This document shows positions 26,192 to 36,256 of a stretch of DNA of 64,000 bases, piece by piece (positions within the stretch are counted from its first letter, which is position 1; each line of letters opens with the position of its first letter). This DNA is from Winogradskyella litoriviva. Lineage in GTDB: Bacteria; Bacteroidota; Bacteroidia; Flavobacteriales; Flavobacteriaceae. The translations under genes were made by a program, and so were the position numbers. The stretch covers positions 310,001 through 374,000 of the forward strand of contig NZ_JABRWQ010000003.1 in the NCBI RefSeq assembly GCF_013249065.1, in the 5' to 3' direction. The notes beneath the pieces are model-generated. The model saw only the letters and a list, made by a program, of their open reading frames with translations. It did not search any database and was not told the DNA's origin.

Positions 26192-27514
26192 TTAACCACC
26201 AAAGTCATCAAATCTAATGTGCTCATCCGGAATTCCGAAATCTTCACCCATTTTCTGAACCGCTTGGTTCATTAATGGTGGCCCACAAAAGTATAATTCA
26301 ATGTCTTCTGGCGCATCATGATGTTTTAAATAGTTTTCTATCACACAATTGTGAATAAACCCTACAAAACCATCACCAGCTTCATCATTAATATCTTTTT
26401 TAACTTTCCAGTTATCACTTTCTAATGGTTCTGATAATGCCAAATAGAATTTAAAGTTCGGGAAATCCTTTTCTAATGCTCTAAAGTAATGGATGTAAAA
26501 CAATTCTGCTTTAGAACGTCCACCATACCAATACGTTACTTTACGACCTGTTTTTAAGGTTCTAAATAATTGATATAAATGAGAACGCATTGGAGCCATA
26601 CCAGCACCACCACCAACATACAACATTTCAGAATCAGACTCATTTATGAAGAATTCTCCATAAGGTCCAGAAATGGTAACTTTATCTCCAACCTTTTGGT
26701 TAAAAATATATGAAGATGCCACACCAGGATTTACATCCATCCATCCACCTTTTGCACGATCAAAAGGAGGTGTTGCAACACGCACATTTAGCATAATTCT
26801 TCTTCCTTCAGCAGGATAAGAAGCCATAGAATATGCTCTTTCTACAAGCTCATCATTTTTCATTACCAATGGCCATAAACCAAACTTCTCCCAATCTGGC
26901 TTAAACTTATCTGGTTCACCTGGATGATCTTCTGGATGCGCAGAAATATCCATATCTGCATACTTTACTTCACATTCTGGAATTTCAATTTGAATATATC
27001 CTCCTGCTTTATAATTCATATCTTCAGGAATTTCTACAACAAATTCCTTGATAAAAGTTGCTACATTATAATTAGAAACAACAGTTGCTTCCCATTTTTT
27101 TATACCAAATACTTCTTCAGGAATCGTTATTTCCATATCCTGTTTTACTTTTACTTGGCAAGATAAACGCGCTCCTTCAGCTAATTCTTTTCTTGAGAAA
27201 TGTGGTGTTTCTGTTGGTAGTGCTTCTCCACCTCCAGATAAAACATGACATTCACATTGTATACAAGTACCACCTCCACCACAAGCAGATGGTAAAAAGA
27301 TTTTGTTACTTCCTAAGGTTGACAATAACGTGCCACCTGAAGCTACTTCTATTTCGCGTTCACCATTAATCTTAATTTTTACAGGACCAGATGGTGATAA
27401 TTTTTGTTTTACAAAAAGCAATAAACTCACCAAGACTAACGTAATTATTAAAAACGCTACAACGGTTGCTATTACTGTTCCTGTTGTTCCAGCTGCTAAA
27501 ATCATACTACTCAA
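26192..27514 (-). CDS. nqrF: Na+-NQR subunit F
   Basis: This 440-residue protein is the NADH-oxidising subunit of the sodium-pumping NADH:quinone reductase. One N-terminal helix (about 12-34) anchors it. The 2Fe-2S domain has Cys78, Cys84, Cys87 ([12 protein letters not shown]) and Cys119. The ferredoxin-reductase part carries RAYSMASYP for FAD and the NADH site [13 protein letters not shown], ending in the usual acidic/aromatic tail. Its start overlaps nqrE by 8 bases. Length is slightly above Vibrio NqrF (about 408). Confidence 0.97.
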   Translation of the reverse strand: MSSMILAAGTTGTVIATVVAFLIITLVLVSLLLFVKQKLSPSGPVKIKINGEREIEVASGGTLLSTLGSNKIFLPSACGGGGTCIQCECHVLSGGGEALPTETPHFSRKELAEGARLSCQVKVKQDMEITIPEEVFGIKKWEATVVSNYNVATFIKEFVVEIPEDMNYKAGGYIQIEIPECEVKYADMDISAHPEDHPGEPDKFKPDWEKFGLWPLVMKNDELVERAYSMASYPAEGRRIMLNVRVATPPFDRAKGGWMDVNPGVASSYIFNQKVGDKVTISGPYGEFFINESDSEMLYVGGGAGMAPMRSHLYQLFRTLKTGRKVTYWYGGRSKAELFYIHYFRALEKDFPNFKFYLALSEPLESDNWKVKKDINDEAGDGFVGFIHNCVIENYLKHHDAPEDIELYFCGPPLMNQAVQKMGEDFGIPDEHIRFDDFGG

Positions 27515-28229
27515 CTATTTTAGTGTTATCTGCTAATTCTTTAGCATTATCAGTTTCAACTTGTTCTACTTGTACTGTTGGCTCAGTTGATGGTTCACCT
27601 TCTTCATCACCACCAGTTAACATACCACCAAAGCTTAAGAAACCAATACCCATTAAACCTGTAATTATAAATGTAATCCCTAAACCTCGTAAAGGTGCAG
27701 GTACATTACTATATCTAATTTTTTCACGAATAGCTGCAATAGCTAAAATTGCTAGGAACCAACCAATACCCGAAGAAACACCATAATTAAAAGCTAAGCC
27801 TAATGTTTCTATTTCACGAGACTGCATAAATAATGAACCACCTAAAATGGCACAGTTTACAGCAATTAACGGTAAAAAGATTCCTAAGGAATTGTATAAT
27901 GATGGAGAAAACTTCTCTACCACAATCTCTACGAGTTGTACCATGGTTGCAATAGTTGCAATAAACATGATAAAGGAAAGGAAACCTAAGTCATAATCAG
28001 CATATTCTGGCCCTAACCAAGATAAAGCTCCTGGCTGTAATAAATACTGATCTAATAACCAGTTTAATGGTACTGTGATGGCCAATACAAAGATAACGGC
28101 TGCACCAAGACCAACTGCTGTTGCCACTTTTTTAGATACGGCTAAGTATGAACACATACCCAAGAAAACCGCAAATACCATGTTGTCTATAAATATGGAC
28201 TTGAAAAATAATTCTAAATGTTCTATCAT
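27507..28229 (-). CDS. nqrE: Na+-NQR subunit E
   Basis: This 240-residue protein has six membrane helices and the start [26 protein letters not shown] typical of NqrE, including the cysteine that helps bind the intramembrane iron centre. NqrE is normally about 200 residues. Here about 40 extra C-terminal residues form an acidic hydrophilic tail. The tail ends over the start of nqrF. Confidence 0.96.
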   Translation of the reverse strand: MIEHLELFFKSIFIDNMVFAVFLGMCSYLAVSKKVATAVGLGAAVIFVLAITVPLNWLLDQYLLQPGALSWLGPEYADYDLGFLSFIMFIATIATMVQLVEIVVEKFSPSLYNSLGIFLPLIAVNCAILGGSLFMQSREIETLGLAFNYGVSSGIGWFLAILAIAAIREKIRYSNVPAPLRGLGITFIITGLMGIGFLSFGGMLTGGDEEGEPSTEPTVQVEQVETDNAKELADNTKIVE

Positions 28230-28279
28230 TTTCTATTTTATTTAAATCCCGATATTAAATTCAGGATAACAACTTAATG

Positions 28280-28924
28280 TTAGTCTTCGATTAAATCTTT
28301 ATTTCTACTACGTTGTACCCAAATTATTAAACCAACGATTATTAATGCCATTGGAGGCATTAACATAAAACCATTATTTTCATAACCGATAGAATACACT
28401 CCAGTTTTTTCAATTGGATCACCTAAAACTGGTATTCCAAATAAAGTTCCAGAACCTAAAAGCTCTCTAAAGAATCCTACAATTATTAATATAACTGCAT
28501 AACCTAAGGCATTTCCAATTCCATCTAAAAATGATTTCCAAGGACCGTTACCTAAAGCAAATGCTTCAAAACGTCCCATAATAATACAGTTAGTAATAAT
28601 AAGACCAATGAATACAGAAAGTGTTTTACTTAATTCAAAAGCAAAAGCTTTAAGTACTTGATCTACAATAATTACTAGAGAAGCTACAACGATAAGTTGA
28701 ACAATAATTCTAATTTTTGAAGGAATAATATTTCGCATTAGTGAAATAACCACGTTGCCTATACCTAGTACAAACAATACGGCAATTCCCATTACTAAGG
28801 AAGCTTTAAGCTCTGCAGTAATCGCTAACGCAGAACAAATACCTAATACCTGAATTGTAATAGGGTTATTATCCGTTAACGGATCCGTAATTAACTTGGC
28901 ATCTTTTTTTGAAAGTAGTCCCAT
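28280..28924 (-). CDS. nqrD: Na+-NQR subunit D
   Basis: This 214-residue polytopic subunit has the inverted-topology half pairing with NqrE. Signatures are LGICSALAITAEL near residue 32 (iron-binding Cys) and ITNCIIMGRFEAFA near residue 110. It forms part of the Na+ path and 2Fe-2S site. It lies 50 bases before nqrE and 1 base after nqrC. Confidence 0.96.
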   Translation of the reverse strand: MGLLSKKDAKLITDPLTDNNPITIQVLGICSALAITAELKASLVMGIAVLFVLGIGNVVISLMRNIIPSKIRIIVQLIVVASLVIIVDQVLKAFAFELSKTLSVFIGLIITNCIIMGRFEAFALGNGPWKSFLDGIGNALGYAVILIIVGFFRELLGSGTLFGIPVLGDPIEKTGVYSIGYENNGFMLMPPMALIIVGLIIWVQRSRNKDLIED

Positions 28925-28925
28925 A

Positions 28926-29735
28926 CTAATTCGTTTTTGTTTTTAAATTCTGAAAGAATGGTAAATACAATTTTAGATCTTTCTTAATCATTGCAGATAC
29001 TCCATCTCCTGTAATTGTTGCACCTGCTAAGGCATCAACTTCATAATCGTCTTTAATTTCATTTTTTGGATCATTATTTCCTTTTGCTACAGAAATACCT
29101 TTAAACACACCTGCATCGGTTAATAATTCTTCACCATAAAAATCATCCATAAAATAGCGTTGCTTAATATTAGCACCTAAACCAGGAGTTTCACCAGCAT
29201 GATCAAAAAATGTTCCTTTAACTATCATGTCCTTATCTAAAGCCACAAAACCCCAAATAGCATCCCAAAGTCCTTTACCTCTTATTGGCGCTACATAAAC
29301 TATTTTACCATCTTGCTGACCAACAAATAATGGTAAATATCGAGATTTACCTTCTTTAGCTCTTGTTTGTTGCTTCTTAATATCTATTAAGTACGGCTCA
29401 ATACCTTTATCTTCATCTGTAGAATCCATAAACTCTTGACGAGTGTATTGGTTAATTATTTTACCATCTTTATACTCCAATACTAACTGTTCTGAAATAT
29501 TACTAGAAAATTCATCTGCAACGACGTCAGTAGATACAAAAGTAATATCACCTGAACCCTCGTTTCCATTTATTCCCATTGCGTATAGAATATTCTGTTG
29601 CTTCTCCATACGCTTGTTTTCATCGATATTAGGTTTTAAAGACGATGCTGTAAACGCTAATAATGAACCTACAACTACTACCATTGCTATTGCAAAAAGT
29701 ATGGTGTACGAATTTTTATCTGTGTTAACTGCCAT
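28926..29735 (-). CDS. nqrC: Na+-NQR subunit C (FMN-binding)
   Basis: This 269-residue protein has one N-terminal helix (about 12-32) and a periplasmic FMN-binding domain. The ApbE target motif reads D-A-L-A-G-A-T, with the flavinylated Thr at residue 240. GETPGLGANI near residue 180 is also diagnostic. It passes electrons between the NqrD/E iron centre and NqrB. It starts 2 bases after nqrB. Confidence 0.96.
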   Translation of the reverse strand: MAVNTDKNSYTILFAIAMVVVVGSLLAFTASSLKPNIDENKRMEKQQNILYAMGINGNEGSGDITFVSTDVVADEFSSNISEQLVLEYKDGKIINQYTRQEFMDSTDEDKGIEPYLIDIKKQQTRAKEGKSRYLPLFVGQQDGKIVYVAPIRGKGLWDAIWGFVALDKDMIVKGTFFDHAGETPGLGANIKQRYFMDDFYGEELLTDAGVFKGISVAKGNNDPKNEIKDDYEVDALAGATITGDGVSAMIKKDLKLYLPFFQNLKTKTN

Positions 29736-29737
29736 AA

Positions 29738-30946
29738 TTATGCTGTTTTAACTTTTACACGTTTCATTCTTCGCTTCACATTAGCTTTAATAACATAGTG
29801 ATCAATTGTTGGTGCGAAAACGTTCATTAATAATATTGCTAAGAATACACCTTCTGGGTATGCTGGATTGAATACACGTATCATAATTGAGATAAATCCT
29901 ATTAAGAAACCATAAATCCACTTTCCTTTATTAGTTTGAGATGCCGTTACAGGATCTGTTGCCATATAAACAGCTCCAAACAATATACTACCTATGATTA
30001 AGTGTTGCCAAAACGGTACACTCATTAATCCAAAGAATTTACTTGATTCACCAACCCAACCAGCATTAATTACACCGTTGAAAATTAATCCCATGGATAA
30101 AGCTCCAATTAAGGTACTAATGATAATTCTCCAGCTTCCTACTTTAGTAAAAATTAAGAATAAAGCTCCAATAATTATTAAAAACTTTGATGTCTCACCA
30201 ACAGATCCTGGTATAATTCCCCAGAACATATCCCATATATCATAGCCTAATGTTCCATTATTTTGTGCTAAACTACCTAATATAGTTTCTCCAGAGATTG
30301 CATCTGGTGTACCAGCTCGTTCTACAGCTCCATGAACCCAAACTTTATCTCCTGACATCCAAGTAGGATAAGCAAAAAATAAGAAAGCACGGATAGTTAA
30401 TGCAGGGTTTAGAATATTCATACCTGTACCACCGAAAACCTCTTTCCCAATAACAACTCCAAAAATTACTGCTACAGCTAACATCCAAAGCGGAATATCA
30501 ACAGGTACAATTAATGGAACTAACATACCTGTTACCAAGTAACCTTCTTCTACTTCATGACCTTTAATAATAGCAAATACGAATTCTACTGCTAAACCAA
30601 CACCATAAGAAATAATAACTAACGGTAAAACTTTCCACAGACCGATTACAAAATTATCCCAAGTCCAAAAAGATGCGCCTAAAAACCCATCTGCAGATTC
30701 TATTAATCCTTGTGCTAAATAATGTTGATAACCAGCATTGAACATTCCAAATATTAAACATGGCACCAACGCCATAATAACGGTATTCATTGTACGTTTT
30801 AAATCGTCTGCTGCCTTAATATGAGTACCACCGTGAGTGGTCTCATTTGGTAAGTATAAAAAGGTATGGATTGCATTAAATGCAGGAATCCATTTTTTGT
30901 CTTTATTCTTTTCCTTAAAATTATGTAAATTACTTTTTAAACCCAT
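29738..30946 (-). CDS. nqrB: Na+-NQR subunit B (FMN- and riboflavin-binding)
   Basis: This 402-residue polytopic subunit has about ten helices and includes FGGTGMNILNPAL and YMATDPVTAS. The covalent FMN site is expected at Thr221. The motif there reads D-A-I-S-G-E-T in place of the usual D-x-x-(S/T)-G-A-T. The start codon shares one base with the nqrA stop (TAATG). It couples electron transfer to Na+ export and reduces menaquinone or ubiquinone. Confidence 0.96.
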   Translation of the reverse strand: MGLKSNLHNFKEKNKDKKWIPAFNAIHTFLYLPNETTHGGTHIKAADDLKRTMNTVIMALVPCLIFGMFNAGYQHYLAQGLIESADGFLGASFWTWDNFVIGLWKVLPLVIISYGVGLAVEFVFAIIKGHEVEEGYLVTGMLVPLIVPVDIPLWMLAVAVIFGVVIGKEVFGGTGMNILNPALTIRAFLFFAYPTWMSGDKVWVHGAVERAGTPDAISGETILGSLAQNNGTLGYDIWDMFWGIIPGSVGETSKFLIIIGALFLIFTKVGSWRIIISTLIGALSMGLIFNGVINAGWVGESSKFFGLMSVPFWQHLIIGSILFGAVYMATDPVTASQTNKGKWIYGFLIGFISIMIRVFNPAYPEGVFLAILLMNVFAPTIDHYVIKANVKRRMKRVKVKTA

Positions 30947-32298
30947 TATCCTATCTCTTTAAGCATTAAGTCTAAACCTTCTCTTATTATTTTTTGATGC
31001 GGTTGCTTAGACACACATACAAACTCTGTTAACGCAAAATCCTCAGGAGCAACTTCGTACATTCCTAAAGCTTCCATTTCATCCAAATCTTTATACATAC
31101 AAGCTTTTAAAATTTGCATTGGATAAATATCTAAAGGAAAAACTTCTTCGTAAGTTCCAGTAGTTACAAATGCTCTATGCTCTCCGTTTGTATTCGTATT
31201 TAAATCGTATTTTTTCTTAGGGTTTAACCAAGAAAAAGTTAACGCTCTAGATGTAGAAATTTTATTAAAAATCGGTTTATTCCAACCAAATAATTCATAA
31301 TCATCACCTTCTGGTATAACTGAAATTACATTACTGTAATAATCCAAAAAACCATCTGGTCCAACTTGTTTACCTGTTAAAACATTCCCAGAAATAATAC
31401 GGTCATTACTATCTCTTTCAACGCCATTATCATAAACCATAGTAGCAATTTCAGAACCAATTTTAGTTTTAAAATATCTTGGCTTTTTAACAGAAGAACC
31501 TGCTAAAGCAACAATACGTTCTGCATTAAACTTACCAGTTAATAACAACTCACCTATTATCACTAAGTCTTGCGCATTAACCGTCCAAACAGTTTCTCCT
31601 TTATTAATAGGACTTACCTTATTAATTAATGTCCCTACATTACCTGATGGATGTGGCCCTGAAACTTTATGAGTGGTAGTATTATTTAAATTAGCTAAAG
31701 GCGAATTAGAATTTTGACCTACTGAAACATGCACACTACCATCTGTTAATTTAGATAATACCGTAACAGCCGCTTGCAATTCTGCTTCTTTTCCTGCCAA
31801 TGTAAAATCTAAATCTGCAGCTAAAGGTGCACTTGCATAACCTGAAACAAAAATAGCTTTTGGTTTGCTGTTTGCATTAGCAATAACATCGTAAGGACGC
31901 TGTTTTATAAAAGACCAACAACCTGTTGCTAATAAATGTGCCTTAATTTTTTCAGCGTCAGATGACAAATCAAACTTACCGTAATCAACATAAGTTTGTT
32001 CTTTATCTGCTACAATTTTAATGGCGTCTATTCGACGTCTTGGTCCACGTTGTACTTCGGTAATCTCACCAGAAACTGGCGAAACAAACTTCATAGCTTC
32101 ATTATCTTTATTGTAAAATAAAGTTTCACCTGCTTTTACACGAGTGCCTTCTTTTGCTACTAATTTTGGAATAATACTGTGGAAGTCTTCAGGTCTTATA
32201 GAATAAGAATTGCTAATAATAGCATTTTCCGTTGCTTTCTCGGCTTCACCGATTAGCTTTATATCTAAACCCTTTTTAATTCTGATGTCTTTTGACAT
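30946..32298 (-). CDS. nqrA: Na+-NQR subunit A
   Basis: This 450-residue soluble subunit has the barrel-sandwich start IRIKKGLDIKLIGEA and the segment VKAGETLFYNKDNEAMKFVSPVSGEI. It also has TVNAQDLVIIGELLLTGK. It is the quinone-side peripheral subunit of the complex. It is the first gene of nqrABCDEF, an operon with tight or overlapping junctions. Confidence 0.96.
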   Translation of the reverse strand: MSKDIRIKKGLDIKLIGEAEKATENAIISNSYSIRPEDFHSIIPKLVAKEGTRVKAGETLFYNKDNEAMKFVSPVSGEITEVQRGPRRRIDAIKIVADKEQTYVDYGKFDLSSDAEKIKAHLLATGCWSFIKQRPYDVIANANSKPKAIFVSGYASAPLAADLDFTLAGKEAELQAAVTVLSKLTDGSVHVSVGQNSNSPLANLNNTTTHKVSGPHPSGNVGTLINKVSPINKGETVWTVNAQDLVIIGELLLTGKFNAERIVALAGSSVKKPRYFKTKIGSEIATMVYDNGVERDSNDRIISGNVLTGKQVGPDGFLDYYSNVISVIPEGDDYELFGWNKPIFNKISTSRALTFSWLNPKKKYDLNTNTNGEHRAFVTTGTYEEVFPLDIYPMQILKACMYKDLDEMEALGMYEVAPEDFALTEFVCVSKQPHQKIIREGLDLMLKEIG

Positions 32299-32329
32299 AT
32301 ACTAAAGATTAGTTATCTAAAAATCCGTG

Positions 32330-32365
32330 CAAATCTACAAATTATTGCTTAAAAACATCTCAAAA
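32330..32365 (-). promoter_or_regulatory. Possible nqr operon promoter
   Basis: On the minus strand a TAGATTTG -7 box lies at 32337-32330, 31 bases before the nqrA ATG. A TTTTG element lies at 32365-32361 with a 23-base spacer, which is longer than ideal. Confidence 0.4.
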
Positions 32366-32456
32366 TATTGGTTCTTTTTTATTTGTAATCATTATAAATA
32401 AGCATTCTGTTTTATAGGCATGAATTTTGATTATCTTTACACATCGCACAATATCA

Positions 32457-33713
32457 ATGATGAAAAAAAATATTTTCAACCTATTATTATTTACTTTATT
32501 ACCAACATTATTAATTTCTCAAGTTGTTAAAGAAGTAAATCCTCCAGATTTTATTAAAACAATTACCTTTAAAAGTAATACTACGCAAGGCCAACTTCCT
32601 ATTTTAAAACTTGGGGAAACTTTAGAACTAGAATTTGATGCGCTGACCAATAATGAAGAAGATTTTTATTATGTAATTGAACATTATAATTTTGATTGGA
32701 CTCCCTCTAGTTTAGTTAAGTCAGAATACCTGAAAGGACTAGACAACCAGAGGATATTAACTTATGAGAATTCTTTTAATACGTATCAAATTTATTCGCA
32801 TTACAATTTAAGCATCCCAAACACCCAAACACTTGCTTTATTAAAAAGCGGTAATTACATGATTTCTATTTATGATGATTATGATGAATTAATGTTTAGT
32901 AGAAAATTTATGCTATATGAAGATATCGCCAATGTTGGTGTAAGCGTAAAGCGCTCTAGAGACGTTAAGGTCATTGCAGAAAAGCAATCTGTAGACATGG
33001 TTATTTCTACAGATGGTATTAACTTAAATAATCCATTAGAAACTATTAAAACATTAATTATACAAAACAACAACCTCAACACTGCAATTTCTAATCTAAA
33101 ACCACAATACACATTGGGCAACGAACTCATTTATCGTTATGACACAGAATCTGCATTTTGGGCAGGCAACGAGTATTGGAATTATGAAAACAAAGATGTA
33201 AGAGCCGCAAATGTTGGCGTTCAATTTATTAAACTAAAAGACCTTTACCATAATTATCTTTATACTAACGTATCTAGAAAAGACAGACCGTATACCTACA
33301 ATCCGGATATTAACGGAAACTTCCTTGTTACCGCAATAGATACGGACAATGTAGATGTTGAAGCCGACTATACTATGATTCATTTTTCATTATTACATGA
33401 AGAAATAAAAGACAAGGACATTCATATTTATGGTAATTTCAATGGTTTTGCCATTGACCCATTAACAAAACTGGAATATAATTCTGAAAGCCAACGCTAT
33501 GAAAAAATAATGCTTTTAAAACAAGGTTTTTACAATTACAAATATATTACTGTAGACAGAAAAACTGGAATAATTGATGAAGGTGCAATTAGTGGTAATT
33601 TTTGGGAAACAGAAAACAACTATAAAGTTTTAGTTTATTATAAAGATCTAGGCGCACGCTATGATCGTCTTATAGGATACGGTGAAGCTTCTTCTGTAAA
33701 CATTACTAATTAA
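32457..33713 (+). CDS. DUF5103 / type IX secretion plug-like protein
   Basis: This 418-residue exported protein (signal about 1-20, LLISQ) starts its mature part VVKEVNPPDFIKTITFKS. This is the pattern of DUF5103, the family to which the plug bound to the SprA translocon of the T9SS belongs. YVIEHYNFDWTPS and the carbohydrate-binding-like segment DIHIYGNFNGF follow. The protein is probably all-beta and periplasmic or outer-membrane associated. Many Bacteroidota carry more than one paralogue, so identity with the structural plug is not certain. Two adjacent ATG codons (32457 and 32460) are possible starts. Confidence 0.85.
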   Translation: MMKKNIFNLLLFTLLPTLLISQVVKEVNPPDFIKTITFKSNTTQGQLPILKLGETLELEFDALTNNEEDFYYVIEHYNFDWTPSSLVKSEYLKGLDNQRILTYENSFNTYQIYSHYNLSIPNTQTLALLKSGNYMISIYDDYDELMFSRKFMLYEDIANVGVSVKRSRDVKVIAEKQSVDMVISTDGINLNNPLETIKTLIIQNNNLNTAISNLKPQYTLGNELIYRYDTESAFWAGNEYWNYENKDVRAANVGVQFIKLKDLYHNYLYTNVSRKDRPYTYNPDINGNFLVTAIDTDNVDVEADYTMIHFSLLHEEIKDKDIHIYGNFNGFAIDPLTKLEYNSESQRYEKIMLLKQGFYNYKYITVDRKTGIIDEGAISGNFWETENNYKVLVYYKDLGARYDRLIGYGEASSVNITN

Positions 33714-33840
33714 ATTTAAATTTCGATTCTAATAAAAAAACGTATTTGTTTATTTGTTATTACAATTATTTAGGGTATAAAATTCTCTAATTGTTAAAAT
33801 TACAAGCTGTTCAGCGAATTATACGGTTTCATTCAAAATT

Positions 33841-33857
33841 TATGCTATTTTAGCATA
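33841..33857. promoter_or_regulatory. Perfect hairpin in the apaG leader
   Basis: TATGCTA-TTT-TAGCATA is a 7-bp perfect inverted repeat 17 bases before the apaG start. It has no T-run behind it, so it is more likely an operator or leader structure than a terminator. Confidence 0.4.
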
Positions 33858-33874
33858 GCACAATCAACAAATCT

Positions 33875-34261
33875 ATGGTACAACAAGTTACAAGCGGTAT
33901 AAAAATTTCTGTCGAAACCAATTTTGAAGGTACATTTTATAAAAATTATAAAGTACACTTTGCCTTTGGCTATAAAGTAACTATTGAAAATCAAAGTAAA
34001 GATTCTGTGCAATTAAACACAAGACACTGGAAAATATTAGACGCATTAAACAATGAAGAAATTATTGAAGGTGAAGGTGTTATTGGAAAGAAACCCGTTT
34101 TAAAACCAGGTGAAACTCATACTTATAATTCTGGCTGCCTTTTAACATCTCCTTTTGGCGCAATGCAAGGCCATTACAACATGATAAATCTTTCTAAGAC
34201 TAATAAATTTAAAGTTTATATCCCGTCTTTTAAATTAAGTGCACCTTTTGCGCTTAATTAA
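33875..34261 (+). CDS. apaG: ApaG domain protein
   Basis: This 128-residue protein has a fibronectin-like single-domain ApaG fold. Motifs are YKVTIENQSKDSVQL, RHWKILDALN, GEGVIGKKPVLKPGETHTYNSG and GAMQGHY. It corresponds to E. coli ApaG, linked to Co2+/Mg2+ handling and diadenosine tetraphosphate phenotypes; the biochemical activity is unsettled. It stands alone between the DUF5103 and pruA genes. Confidence 0.95.
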   Translation: MVQQVTSGIKISVETNFEGTFYKNYKVHFAFGYKVTIENQSKDSVQLNTRHWKILDALNNEEIIEGEGVIGKKPVLKPGETHTYNSGCLLTSPFGAMQGHYNMINLSKTNKFKVYIPSFKLSAPFALN

Positions 34262-34441
34262 ATTTTAGTTCATTTTCACCTTTTTAATTTTTGAAATTTT
34301 GTTTCAAGACATTTTAATCTATTCATCAATAGAAAAAGTTAAAATGGACATGCTTTTAAATACAAAAGTTTTAAGAGTATTACAATGTTAAACCTTCACA
34401 CAACTATAACATTTCTAGAAATAATTCTCTTATAAAATTTG

Positions 34442-34449
34442 TACCTTTG
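34442..34449 (+). promoter_or_regulatory. Probable -7 box for pruA
   Basis: TACCTTTG lies 35 bases before the pruA ATG. No clear -33 element is visible. The remaining part of the 34262-34484 gap shows nothing else. Confidence 0.4.
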
Positions 34450-34484
34450 CACTTTCAAAATTTAATCTAAAAAACAAATATATT

Positions 34485-36110
34485 ATGGGAAAAGGATTCT
34501 TTAATGTACCTGTGGCAGTCAATGAGCCTGTTAAGTCTTATGCACCTGGTTCTCCTGAGCGTGAAGCTGTAAAAGAAACATATAAAACAATGTTTAACAG
34601 CAAAGTAGAAGTCCCAATGTACATCAACGGAAAAGATGTAAAAACTGGAAATACCAGAACTATGTCTCCTCCACATAATCACAAACATATTGTTGGCGAA
34701 TATCACTTAGCAGAACAAAAACATGTTGAAGACGCTATATCTACAGCATTAGAAGCTCGTAAAACATGGTCTCAGATGCCATGGGAACAGCGTGCAGGTA
34801 TTTTCTTAAAAGCCGCAGAATTAATTGCAGGTCCTTACCGAGCAAAAATAAATGCTGCAACCATGATTGCGCAATCTAAGACAATACATCAAGCCGAAAT
34901 TGATGCAGCTTGTGAGTTTATAGATTTCCTACGTTTTAATGTTCAGTTTATGACGGATATTTACATGGAACAACCAGAAAGCACAAGTGATGCTTGGAAC
35001 CGTGTAGAATACAGTCCTCTAGAAGGGTTTACTTACGCAGTTACTCCTTTTAACTTTACTGCAATTGCAGGAAACTTACCAGCATGTATGGCATTAATGG
35101 GTAATGTTGTCGTTTGGAAACCAAGTGACAGCCAAATCTATTCTGCTAAAATTATCATGGATATTTTTAAAGAAGCAAGTGTACCAGATGGTGTTATTAA
35201 TGTTGTTTTTGGTGATCCTGTAATGATTACTGAAACTGTTTTGTCTAGCCCTGATTTTTCTGGCTTACATTTTACAGGTTCTACATTTGTATTTAAAGAA
35301 CTTTGGAAGCAAATTGGAAACAATATCCATAACTATAAAACATATCCAAAAATTGTTGGCGAAACTGGAGGAAAAGATTTTATTGTTGCTCACAAATCTG
35401 CTGTACCAAAACAAGTAGCAACTGCGATATCTCGTGGCGCTTTTGAGTTTCAAGGTCAAAAATGTAGTGCAGCATCTAGAGCTTATATACCAAGTAATAT
35501 CTGGGAAGAGGTTAAAAATTTAGTGATTGAAGATGTAAATTCCTTTAAACAAGGTTCTCCAGAGGACATGAGTAATTTTGTTACTGCTGTAATACATGAA
35601 GGTTCTTTTGACAAACTTGCTAAATATATCGATGCAGCAAAAGCCTCTGATGAAGCAGAAATTATTGTAGGAGGAGGTTATGATAAATCTAAAGGTTACT
35701 TTATTGAACCAACTGTGATTGTTACAACAAACCCTAAGTATGAAACAATGTCTACCGAGTTATTTGGGCCTGTAATGACAATTTATGTTTACAATGAAGA
35801 TGCTTATTCTGAAACTTTAAAACTAGTTGATGAAACAAGTGAATATGCATTAACAGGCGCAATATTATCTACTTGTCGTTATGCTATTGAAGAAGCTACT
35901 AAAGCCTTACAAAACTGTGCTGGTAACTTCTACATTAATGACAAACCAACAGGTGCTGTTGTAGGTCAACAACCATTTGGTGGCGCAAGAGCCTCAGGTA
36001 CTAACGATAAAGCCGGAAGTGCTCAAAACTTATTACGTTGGGTATCTCCAAGATTAATAAAAGAAACCTTTGTAACTCCTGTAGATTACAGATATCCATT
36101 TTTAGGATAA
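34485..36110 (+). CDS. pruA: L-glutamate gamma-semialdehyde (P5C) dehydrogenase
   Basis: This 541-residue aldehyde dehydrogenase is of the proline-catabolic type and oxidises glutamate semialdehyde to glutamate with NAD. It shows VTPFNFTAIAGNLP, WKPSDSQIYSA, LHFTGSTFVFK, the base Glu in IVGETGGKDF and the nucleophile Cys in GQKCSAASRAY. The length matches the stand-alone P5CDH group found in Bacteroidota and animals, without a fused proline dehydrogenase. No proline dehydrogenase gene is adjacent. Confidence 0.96.
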   Translation: MGKGFFNVPVAVNEPVKSYAPGSPEREAVKETYKTMFNSKVEVPMYINGKDVKTGNTRTMSPPHNHKHIVGEYHLAEQKHVEDAISTALEARKTWSQMPWEQRAGIFLKAAELIAGPYRAKINAATMIAQSKTIHQAEIDAACEFIDFLRFNVQFMTDIYMEQPESTSDAWNRVEYSPLEGFTYAVTPFNFTAIAGNLPACMALMGNVVVWKPSDSQIYSAKIIMDIFKEASVPDGVINVVFGDPVMITETVLSSPDFSGLHFTGSTFVFKELWKQIGNNIHNYKTYPKIVGETGGKDFIVAHKSAVPKQVATAISRGAFEFQGQKCSAASRAYIPSNIWEEVKNLVIEDVNSFKQGSPEDMSNFVTAVIHEGSFDKLAKYIDAAKASDEAEIIVGGGYDKSKGYFIEPTVIVTTNPKYETMSTELFGPVMTIYVYNEDAYSETLKLVDETSEYALTGAILSTCRYAIEEATKALQNCAGNFYINDKPTGAVVGQQPFGGARASGTNDKAGSAQNLLRWVSPRLIKETFVTPVDYRYPFLG

Positions 36111-36132
36111 ATTTTCTTAAATTTTAAAATAT

Positions 36133-36170
36133 AAAATCCTTAAAAGCAAATAGCATTTAAGGATTTTTTT
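36133..36170 (+). terminator. Terminator of pruA
   Basis: AAATCCTTAAA pairs with TTTAAGGATTT across an 11-base loop and is followed by seven T. Confidence 0.85.
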
Positions 36171-36202
36171 ATATTAAAAGTGTATTAAAAACCTTTTAAA
36201 CC

Positions 36203-36238
36203 AAAAAAAACCTGAAGACTAATATTCAGGTTTTTTAT
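36203..36238. terminator. Terminator between pruA and the Omp28 lipoprotein gene
   Basis: The stem AAAAAACCTGAA/TTCAGGTTTTTT has an eight-base loop. It suits the minus-strand gene ending at 36257 and gives a second stop for pruA. Confidence 0.88.
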
Positions 36239-36256
36239 TTTGTTTATTAGAAAACA

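Noticed and set aside
26924..27786. Plus-strand open frames opposite nqrE and nqrF
   Set aside because: They overlap strongly conserved genes on the other strand and have low-complexity composition, as expected of shadow frames.
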